Assembly (NCBI GenBank): GCA_023014485.1
Contig: JAJOZX010012079.1
Coordinates: 1 to 64,000 of the forward strand
DNA from: Bathynomus jamesi
Taxonomy: Eukaryota; Arthropoda; Malacostraca; Isopoda; Cirolanidae
Direction of reading: 5' to 3'
DNA: 64,000 nt
The translations under genes were made by a program, and so were the position numbers. Each line of letters starts with the position of its first letter. Positions within the stretch are counted from its first letter, which is position 1. Positions 14,697-21,999 of the stretch are shown one piece after another. The notes beneath the pieces were generated by a model. The model had not been told where the DNA came from and searched no databases. It was given only the letters and a program-made list of their open reading frames with translations.

Positions 14697-15480
14697 ATAT
14701 GAAAAAACTATATAGGGCTATGGGTTGATTGCCTGTGCCCTCATCCGCTGAAAATTTCCAGCAGATTTCAGTGGAGGGTTACCGACAAAAGCCCTATGCT
14801 TTTTCGTTAGAGAGTTATGAATATGTAGGTGTTTAAAGGACCTTTTTATATTTAAGTGATTACGGTAATTCTAGCGTCGGGATTTGCGCGACGTACAGTA
14901 TACTAGAATGAAAATAATTTGCCTCACCTTATTTTTGTTGGGTCTTTGTTTGCTTCGATGTAGGGCGTTACGATCATCTTCGGTGTAGGGCCGCCACGAT
15001 CGAGTTTCGCGACGAATTTACTTAAGGTAATTAATATAGGCAGTCACTATATAACCCCTGAGGGAATAGGCCTATCCTTTTATAGTCTTTAGGTGTTATA
15101 TTATAAGGAATTCACTCAGAACTAGAGGGGGGACAAAGACATCCTCCCAGTTTAAAGCTTCGCTGTAACATAAACAGCCCTGAGAGCCGTTCCTTGGTTC
15201 TGGTGTATTATTTGCCGAACTAGCATTATTTTTGTTTGGTCTCCTCCTTCGTAGACTAAACAATAAATTGGGTTTTCTTGTTGCTATGTGAGGCTGATTC
15301 ATACATACAGGTTCTTTGTATGTATGGCAATTCAATTATTTCATTCCCAATAGGCTATGTCGCCAATCCCGAGGCATTTTTGTATAGATATTTAATTCAA
15401 TTAATTAATAATTTATATTTAATTATGAAATAAATGTACCACATATGATACCATGTTGTGAGTGCGTATAGTTTTTCCAT
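14697..15480 (-). repeat. 3' LTR, unit 1
   Basis: Near-identical to 21215-21999. It carries the left-LTR variants also seen at 24292, 33927, 44648 and 54272: GAAAATTTCC (right LTR GAAACTTTCC), CCCTGAGGGAA (right CCCTGAAGGAA) and CAATAGGC (right CAATACGC). The left boundary is set by where homology with the right LTR starts (ATATG), the right boundary by CCAT(A) followed by TACTGGGG. A TATAAAAGG box on the minus strand is at 15076-15084 but has no promoter role expected in a 3' LTR. A 79-codon minus frame at 15096-15335 has no recognisable similarity and I do not call it a gene. Confidence 0.92.
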
Positions 15481-15755
15481 ATACTGGGGGGGCCGGAGAA
15501 AAATTTGTATGTTATAGATCAAATTTTTTTATAAACTGTGTTTTAAACCATGTGAAATGGATTGAAAAGAATAAAGTAGAAATTTAGGGAGAGAGAGGTT
15601 ACTCAAGACCTATTTAAATATTAAAGTTCAAGAGGCCAACTTCTCAAGTTTAGTTAAAGTTATGTCAATCAGTTTGACTCCCTTTAGGTATAGGAAATTT
15701 ATGGGATTAAAGTAAAGTTATTAAGCATTTTAACTTTGCTCAGTTTGTGTAAGTT
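15481..15755 (-). other. 3' untranslated region between pol and 3' LTR, unit 1
   Basis: About 275 bp with no frame or domain. It starts on the plus strand with a G run (7 here, 8-9 in other units) followed by CCGGAGAAAAA. In the element's own sense this is C-rich, so the usual purine tract immediately before a 3' LTR is not apparent. Confidence 0.6.
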
Positions 15756-16106
15756 TTATAAGTCACCAGTCTTAATTTTTTCTTGTAAAAGTTTTCTGGC
15801 TTTCAAAGCAGTCTTTCTTTGAGGCCTGTCTGGTTTAGTCTGAGTTACATCAGGCACATTGAGAGATTCCTCCCCAATAGTATCCTGATCCATCCTTTGG
15901 GGTAATGGTTCTAATTTAGCCCCACACTCCAAAGGATATAGTAATGTGATATCTCTGGTGGTTTCACCAGTTGCTGTTTTCAGTTTTACAACCCTGGTAA
16001 CTTCGTCTTCACCAGTTTTGAGTTCCAAGACTTTTCCCATTGACCAATGTTGTCTTGGTGTCTTGTCATGTATCAACACAATGTCCCCCAATTTTGACTG
16101 AATCAT
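15756..16106 (-). CDS. BEL/Pao pol C-terminal DUF5641-like domain, frame-shifted from pol
   Basis: A 116-residue frame whose first 60 residues match the small beta-rich domain that follows integrase in BEL/Pao Pol proteins: GDIVLIHD at 7-14, PRQHW at 17-21, GKVLEL at 24-29, then a repeated V-V-K-L-K-T pattern and RDITLLYPLE at 51-60. The C-terminal half is polar and basic (KPDRPQRKTALKARK). It overlaps the end of the pol frame by about 40 bp in another frame. The break is at a run of five C on the plus strand (five G in the coding sense), one base more than the frame expects, and is present in every unit. The first ATG is therefore probably not a real start; the segment is the displaced 3' end of pol. 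In intact relatives the domain is part of the integrase C-terminal region. Confidence 0.82.
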   Translation of the reverse strand: MIQSKLGDIVLIHDKTPRQHWSMGKVLELKTGEDEVTRVVKLKTATGETTRDITLLYPLECGAKLEPLPQRMDQDTIGEESLNVPDVTQTKPDRPQRKTALKARKLLQEKIKTGDL

Positions 16107-18179
16107 TCCAACTTTGTTTTGTTAATTGTTTATGTCTTTCTCTAAGACTTGTTAAGTATTCTTCTCTCCATTTTGTTATAAATTGAGTCTTGATTTGTGT
16201 CAAATGTTTGTATTTTGTGTTGAGTTCTTTGTGTCCTATTTCCCAATCTGGATCCTCTGTACTGTTATGTTCAGATTCTGGTAACATGTTTACTGTTTCT
16301 CCCTTAATTAGGTGGTTTGGTGTGAGAGGTTTTGGCTCATTAATACCATCTCCCACATAAGTTAATGGTCTGTTGTTGACAACATTTTCAATTTCTGACA
16401 GAATAGTCATGAGTTCAAAAAGTTGTAGATGTTTTGTCCCAATAGTCTTTTTAAGGCAGTTCTTTACAGTTTGTATGTTTCTTTCCCAAATTGAACCATA
16501 CCATGGTGTATTAACAGGAATGTACTTCCAGGTTATGTTGTGTTTGGTTAAATGAGTTTGTACTGTTTCATTGTCACAAATCTGATGAATAATTTTTTCA
16601 CCAGATTTGAAGTATGTGGCATTGTCTGACCATATAGTTTGGGTACAGAATTGTGTGCACAAAATCGTCTGAAAGCAGCAATAAAAGCTTCTGCTGTCAG
16701 ATCTTCTACTATGTCTAGACATATGGCACGTGTGGCAGCACAGGTGAAGAGTACAATGTACACTTTGTATTCCTTTGAATCCATTTTGTCTCCAAAACTC
16801 ACATTTACCGCTCCAGTGTAGTCAATACCCGTGGTTTCAAATGGCCGAGTAAATGTTACTCGTTCCACAGGTAGGTCTGGAGGGCTTGGGGTCTTAAAGG
16901 GTCGTGAATGGATACGTTTACAAGGAATGCATGTGTTCAAAATTTTCTTTGTTTCAGTTCTACCCTTTGGTAGCCAGTAAGTTTTTCTCAGCTCTGTCAG
17001 GGTTTGTGGGACTCCCATGTGGTGTATTTTGTTGTGGGTATCCCTGATGATGAGTTTTGTGAAGTGATTTCTCCTTGGAAGAAGAATTGGGTGCTTAGAG
17101 TTGTAAGTCAAAGTTGACTTGTTAAGCCTTCCTTTACACCTTATCAGACCCTCTGTATCCAGGTACAGATTTAGATTCATGACAAGTGAAGGAATACCTT
17201 TGTTTAATGTGCTACTGGACCTAAGATACTTCAACTCCTTGTCAAATTCTGAAGCTTGTATCTGTTTGAGCCAGTATTTTGTTGCAGTTTCTGTTAAGTT
17301 AGAAAAGGCTTTCTGAGGACAGTGTTTGAGAAGGTAGCTATTGACAAACTTGCAGCAATAGACTGTAATTCTCAAGAGTTTGTTTAGGTCTGAATAAAGG
17401 TGATAGTCAAATATAGGTTTGTCCTCAGTGATCTTTTCAGTTGTTGTAGAGTTGAGTGTGAGGTTAACTACTTTGGCTGGCCAAAGATCCTCACATGTTA
17501 GCCATTCGGGCCCTTCATACCAGATTTTATTTGTTTTCAACAGCTTGTAAGAGAGCCCTCTTGTCAAAAAGTCTGCTGTTTTAACTCCCAATGAGACAGC
17601 TAATAATTCAAGTTGTGGTACAGTTTTCTTTTGGTTTAAGGGTGCCACTTTTGCCTTTGAATAAACCAAGTTACTTTCATTTTCACTTGTTAAATAGGCA
17701 CAACACCCGTAAGCTTGTGTGCTGGCTTCTGTAAAAATGTGTAGTGTTTGAGATTTCAATCTGTAGCCAGCACATCTTGGTACGTAGATGTCTTGAACTT
17801 TGTTCAAGTCTGTGGCTAATTTTTTCCAATGAAGTTGGTCTTCCACTGAAAGTGGTTCATCCCAATCAATTTTCTTTTTCCATAAGTTTTGCAAAAGGGT
17901 TTTGGATCTTATCGTTGCTGGTAAATATAATCCAATGGGGTCGAAAATTTTGGATGATTCTGAAAGCACTTGTCTTTTTGTATCAGCATTTGGATTTAAG
18001 TTATAACTCTTTGTGCAAAGAGTGTCATCGTGTTCAGAATTCTGTTTTAAAAACCAAAGCATTCCAAGTGTTTTCGTGTAATTGTTTGGTTCAATGTTCC
18101 CATTGTTGTCTTTTGTTATTTGTTCATTTAATTTAGGAGAATTAGAAAGAGTTTGTACTGTATTCAAACCTCCTACCAC
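16066..18179 (-). pseudogene. pol: Broken BEL/Pao pol fragment (RNase H remnant-H2C2-integrase), unit 1
   Basis: Same gene and domain order as the open copy at 25661-27775, but a 1-base deletion in a T run near 16638-16640 (GTTTGGG; other units GTTTTGGG) splits it. The N-terminal part (16548-18179) keeps the connection, RNase H remnant, zinc-binding H2C2 and first integrase aspartate before running into an aberrant tail. The second part (16066 to about 16640) keeps the second aspartate and the glutamate of the DDE triad. Neither half can make a complete integrase. The nominal first codon is GTG, with an in-frame stop three codons upstream, so there is no natural N terminus. The single-base difference could be a true mutation or a homopolymer base-call error. 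Confidence 0.88.
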
Positions 18180-18186
18180 TTCAGAC

Positions 18187-18260
18187 TAGTCAATACCCGT
18201 AGTTTTAGTGGAGCAAATTTACTCCTCCACAGGTAGATCTGGAGGGCTTGGGGCTTTGAA
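18187..18260 (-). pseudogene. Diverged integrase fragment A, unit 1
   Basis: The stretch AGTCAATACCCGTAG through CCACAGGTAGATCTGGAGGGCTTGGG closely resembles the main pol at about 16818-16890, which encodes the part around the first integrase aspartate. It sits directly upstream of the partial pol frame, where RT should be. This is therefore a rearrangement junction, not the normal gene order. There is no open frame of note. Confidence 0.75.
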
Positions 18261-18285
18261 TCCTGTACTGTTTTTGTGTTGTTTA

Positions 18286-19405
18286 GCCTATGGCCAAGGG
18301 AGGCCACAAGACCCTTTTTGTTTGGTCTCTGGCCAAAGGAGGCCACAAGACCCTTGTTGTTTGGTCTCTGGCCAAAGGAGGCCACAAGACCCTTAATGAA
18401 TATGTTGGGCTATGGCCTTGTGAGACCATCAGCCCCTTGATGAATATGTTGGGCTATGGCCAAGGGTAGGCCATCAGCCCTTTGATGAATTTGTTGGTTC
18501 ATGGCCAAGGTAGGCCAAGGCCCTTTGATGATTTGTTGGGCTATGGCCAAGGGTAGGCCATCAGCCGTTTGATGAATGTTGGGCTATGGCCAAGGTAGGC
18601 CATCAGCCCTTTGATGAATTTGTTGGGCTATGGCCAAGGTAGGCCATCAGCCCTTTGATGAATTTGTTGGGCTATGGCCAAGGGTAGGCCAAGGCCCTTT
18701 GATGATTTGTTGGGCTATGGCCTTGGTAGGCCATCAGCCCTTTGATGAATTTGTTGGGCTATGGCCAAGGTAGGCCAAGGCCCTTTGATGATTTGTTGGG
18801 CTATGGCCAAGGGTAGGCCATCAGCCGTTTGATGAATGTTGGGCTATGGCCAAGGTAGGCCATCAGCCCTTTGATGAATTTGTTGGGCTATGGCCAAGGT
18901 AGGCCATCAGCCCTTTGATGAATTTGTTGGGCTATGGCCAAGGGTAGGCCAAGGCCCTTTGATGATTTGTTGAGCTATGGCCAAGGGTAGGCCATCAGCC
19001 CTTTGATGAATTTGTTGGGCTATAGCCAAGGTAGGCCAAGGCCCTTTGATGAATTTGTTGGGCTATGGCCAAGGGTAGGCCATCAGCCCTTTGATGAATT
19101 TGTTGGGCTATGGCCAAGGGTAGGCCATCAGCCGTTTGATGAATTTGTTGGGCTATGGCCAAGGGTAGGCCATCAGCCCTTTGATGAATTTGTTGGGCTA
19201 TGGCCAAGGGTAGGCCATCAGCCCTTTGATGAATTTGTTGGGCTATGGCCAAGGGTAGGCCATCAGCCGTTTGATGAATTTGTTGGGCTATGGCCAAGGG
19301 TAGGCCATCAGCCGTTTGATGAATTTGTTGGGCTATGGCCAAGGGTAGGCCAAGGCCCTTTGATGATTTGTTGGGCTATGGCCAAAGTAGGCCAAGGCCC
19401 TTTGG
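18286..19405. repeat. Tandem array 1, ~45-bp unit (TTGGGCTATGGCC core), unit 1
   Basis: It begins with about three copies of a 39-bp variant (GGCCACAAGACCC with TTGTTTGGTCTC), then roughly two dozen copies of a 41-45-bp unit built on TTTGTTGGGCTATGGCC, AAGGGTAGGCCATCAGCC and CTTTGATGAA. Variants with CATCAGCC alternate with variants with AAGGCCC. A block of several units repeats with a period of 260 bp (the same word at 18521 and 18781). From about 18995 to 19342 the units are exactly 45 bp and leave frames open on both strands as 15-residue repeats. This follows from unit length and is not evidence of a protein. Confidence 0.93.
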
Positions 19406-19430
19406 AGTAGAGTAGTTTGTTTGTACGTGT

Positions 19431-19559
19431 CACTGTCTAACCATATAATTTTTGGCACAAAATTATGTGCACAGAATCAGAGCGCAGCAATAAAAGCTTT
19501 TACTCTCCGATCCTTGGTTATGTTTAGACAGGTTGTTGTGTTTGAGACACATGAAAGAG

Positions 19560-19598
<39 letters not shown>

Positions 19599-19980
19599 AT
19601 TCCTCCGAATCCAGTTGGTCTTCAAAACTTGGATTCACCACTCCAATGAAATTAATACCCGTAGTTATGAATGAGTAAATGTTGTGTATCCTACAGGTAG
19701 GTCTGGAAGGTTTTGGGGTTTTGAAGGAATCCAATCTGTTTGCAAGGAATGTATGTGTCTGTTGATGAAATCTGTTGTGATTCTTCTTTTAAAAGAAGAA
19801 TTGGATGTTTGAAGTCGTATGTATATATTTATATACTGTACCGTACGTATGTGTGTAAATGTGTATTTTGTTATAGGGTTTTATTTTTGGGTTTTGGGTT
19901 AGGTTAATCAATTTGGCTGAGTAAAGATCCTCAAACGTTGCATTTGAGACCCTTATATCAAGCCTTGTCTGTTTTATGCC
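19431..19980 (-). pseudogene. Diverged second pol copy (fragment B), unit 1
   Basis: A decayed paralogue of the neighbouring pol. 19431-19760 follows main-pol 16622-16935 (shared words CAGCAATAAAAGCTT, GTGTGCAC, AATACCCGTAG, CAGGTAGGTCTGGA, CAAGGAATG). 19785-19825 follows about 17080-17106 (AAGAAGAATTGG). 19895-19980 follows about 17460-17560 (GGTTAA..TTTGGCTG..AAAGATCCTCA). Orientation and order match pol, with deletions between the pieces and a (GT)n run inserted. All frames are broken. It covers the integrase core and the region between RNase H and integrase. Confidence 0.8.
19562..19597. repeat. (GT)18 microsatellite, unit 1
   Basis: Pure GT run of 36 nt inside fragment B. Lengths in the other units are 38, 36, 40 and 38 nt, so it varies between otherwise near-identical units. 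Confidence 0.98.
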
Positions 19981-20536
19981 TATATGTCAAATAGGAATTG
20001 GAATAGGTTGGGCCTATTGGTCAAATAGGACTTGGAATAGGTTGGGCCTATATGTCAAATAGGACTTGGAATAGGTTGGGCCTATGTCAAATAGGACTTG
20101 GAATAGGTTGGGCCTATGTCAAATAGGACTTGGAATAGGTTGGGCCTATATGTCAAATAGGACTTGGAATAGGTTGGGCCTATGTCAAATAGGACTTGGA
20201 ATAGGTTGGGCCTATATGTCAAATAGGACTTGGAATAGGTTGGGCCTATGTCAAATAGGACTTGGAATAGGTTGGGCCTATGTCAAATAGGACTTGGAAT
20301 AGGTTGGGCCTATGTCAAATAGGACTTGGAATAGGTTGGGCCTATGTCAAATAGGACTTGGAATAGGTTGGGCCTATGTCAAATAGGACTTGGAATAGGT
20401 TGGGCCTATGTCAAATAGGACTTGGAATAGGTTGGGCCTATATGTCAAATAGGACTTGGAATAGGTTGGGCCTATATGTCAAATAGGATTTGGTGTGCCT
20501 ATGTCAAATAGGAATTGGAATAGGTTGGAATAGGTG
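19981..20536. repeat. Tandem array 2, 32/34-bp unit, 17 copies, unit 1
   Basis: Unit TATGTCAAATAGGACTTGG plus AATAGGTTGGGCC, 32 bp, with some 34-bp copies starting TATATGTC. I count 17 copies of CAAATAGGA here and 18 in each of the other four units, which matches the 32-bp shorter distance to the right LTR. Edge copies are diverged (GGAATTGG, GGATTTGGTGTG). Two units of 32+34 bp make a multiple of three, so short frames stay open by chance. Confidence 0.95.
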
Positions 20537-20578
20537 TTAGGTGGGTGTAGGTTTGAATTCGTGCAATTGCTTTAGGTC

Positions 20579-20672
20579 TTTGTGATGTTACAGTTCGAGT
20601 CGAATTTTGTGATGTTACAGTTCGAGTCGAATTTTGTGATGTTACAGGTCTGAGTCGAATTTTGTGATGTTA
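20579..20672. repeat. 28-bp direct repeat, three to four copies, unit 1
   Basis: TTTGTGATGTTACAG followed by TTCGAGTCGAA, two perfect copies, one with GGTCTGAGTC, then a final TTTGTGATGTTA. GTTCGAGTC resembles a tRNA B-box but no tRNA fold or A-box accompanies it. Confidence 0.9.
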
Positions 20673-21214
20673 ATGAGTCTTATGAGTAAGTTAAATTGCT
20701 GAAATAAATTTTATAACCTACACCACAGGTTCAATTATAAATTTAGTGTTTTTAATTAGGATAGGCCTTGAGTGTAAAGAGTAAGGCCTACTTTAAGAGG
20801 TAGGCCTATTATGTAAGGTAAAGTTAGGTGGGCCTACTAAATAGGCCTATTTGTTGGGCCTACCAAGTAGGCTTATGTTTGGGCCTATTATTTTATAGGA
20901 CCTCAAATGAGTTAAGCCTGTTAAATTAACAAGGCTTAGTTTTGAGTTTGAAGAGTAGGACCTATTAAATAGGCTTAATGTTGCGGGCCTATTATTTTTA
21001 GGACCTAAAATAAGTTATGCTTGTTAAATGAACAAGCCTTTTGTTTTCGATTAGTGTAAAGGTAAAGGAATCGGTTCCCAGTTGCTTAGGCCACCATATG
21101 AAAACTATAGTGGGGTTACGGTTGAAATTAGGGTTAGGCCTACTGAGTTAAGCCTAGCCACTGCGTGTGTCAGTGTAAATTTTAGAGGGGTTAGTTCCCC
21201 ATACACAGGCCACC
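20673..21214 (-). other. GGCCTA-rich leader with two related hairpins, next to 5' LTR, unit 1
   Basis: The 542 bp between array 3 and the 5' LTR, equivalent to the element's 5' leader. No open frame. It is dense in AGGCCTA; AAATAGGCCTATTT at 20839-20852 is a perfect palindrome. A segment starting GGGCCTATTATTTT is duplicated with a 104-bp step (20881 and 20985). Each copy ends in a hairpin: 20914-20937 (AAGCCTGTTAA with TTAACAAGGCTT) and 21019-21037 (GCTTGTT, 5-nt loop, AACAAGC). The last 17 bp plus the LTR edge read TGGTGGCCTGTGTATGGGG on the minus strand and are a candidate primer-binding site because they begin TGG just after the LTR. The tRNA cannot be named. The word GGCCACCATATGAAAA also occurs at 21089, about 119 bp inside, a partial copy of this junction. 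Confidence 0.6.
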
Positions 21215-21999
21215 ATATGAAAAAACTATATAGGGCTATGGGTTGATTGCCTGTGCCCTCATCCGCTGAAACTTTCCAGCAGATTTCAGTGGAGGGTTAC
21301 CGACAAAAGCCCTATGCTTTTTCGTTAGAGAGTTATGAATATGTAGGTGTTTAAAGGACCTTTTTATATTTAAGTGATTACGGTAATTCTAGCGTCGGGA
21401 TTTGCGCGACGTACAGTATACTAGAATGAAAATAATTTGCCTCACCTTATTTTTGTTGGGTCTTTGTTTGCTTCGATGTAGGGCGTTACGATCATCTTCG
21501 GTGTAGGGCCGCCACGATCGAGTTTCGCGACGAATTTACTTAAGGTAATTAATATAGGCAGTCACTATATAAACCCCTGAAGGAATAGGCCTATCCTTTT
21601 ATAGTCTTTAGGTGTTATATTATAAGGAATTCACTCAGAACTAGAGGGGGGACAAAGACATCCTCCCAGTTTAAAGCTTCGCTGTAACATAAACAGCCCT
21701 GAGAGCCGTTCCTTGGTTCTGGTGTATTATTTGCCGAACTAGCATTATTTTTGTTTGGTCTCCTCCTTCGTAGACTAAACAATAAATTGGGTTTTCTTGT
21801 TGCTATGTGAGGCTGATTCATACATACAGGTTCTTTGTATGTATGGCAATTCAATTATTTCATTCCCAATACGCTATGTCGCCAATCCCGAGGCATTTTT
21901 GTATAGATATTTAATTCAATTAATTAATAATTTATATTTAATTATGAAATAAATGTACCACATATGATACCATGTTGTGAGTGCGTATAGTTTTTCCAT
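21215..21999 (-). repeat. 5' LTR, unit 1
   Basis: 785 bp, starting ATATGAAAAAAC after the leader and ending TTTTTCCAT before AGATA. Carries the right-LTR variants GAAACTTTCC, CTGAAGGAA and CAATACGC shared by the right LTR of every unit. It differs from its left partner at about four positions, so the element was young when it began to be copied as part of the satellite. Confidence 0.93.
21595..21603 (-). promoter_or_regulatory. Candidate TATA box of the 5' LTR
   Basis: The minus strand reads TATAAAAGG, a good TATA-box match, in the LTR on the element's coding strand. The same word is at 31225-31233, 40846-40854, 51579-51587 and 61205-61213 in the other 5' LTRs. Promoter activity is inferred from the motif only. 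Confidence 0.4.

Larger units (their letters stand above)
14697..21999 (-). mobile_element. BEL/Pao-derived LTR element, unit 1 (non-autonomous)
   Basis: Two direct LTRs flank a 5.7-kb interior whose pol remnants read on the minus strand, so the right LTR is 5' and the left is 3'. The target duplication AGATA is at 14692-14696 and 22000-22004; the satellite reads straight through when the element is removed. A 5-bp duplication fits BEL/Pao integration. LTR ends carry a short inverted repeat, TGAAAAAACTATA against TATAGTTTTTCCA, one mismatch in 13. Gag, protease and the RT active site are missing. The space upstream of pol is filled by tandem arrays and diverged pol pieces. This copy differs from the others by one pol frameshift near 16638 and one fewer 32-bp repeat (17 against 18). 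Confidence 0.93.

Noticed and set aside
15096..15335. 79-codon minus-strand frame in every LTR
   Set aside because: It lies wholly within the LTR, has no recognisable domain, is shortened by a single base change in one copy (54697-54909), and its conservation is explained by whole-unit copying.
16373..18136. Plus-strand frames opposite pol in each unit
   Set aside because: Shadows of the minus-strand coding sequence; no independent domain or codon signal.
18995..19410. Repeat proteins of 115 and 135 residues on opposite strands
   Set aside because: Open frames follow from a 45-bp period; both strands open at once and no start context or known repeat family.
19981..20536. CRISPR-like array (regular short repeats)
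   Set aside because: Repeats abut without unique spacers, and the context is an animal retroelement; this is a simple tandem array.
20579..20672. tRNA or tRNA-derived SINE because of GTTCGAGTC (B-box-like)
   Set aside because: No A-box at the right spacing, no cloverleaf, and the word is part of a 28-bp direct repeat.
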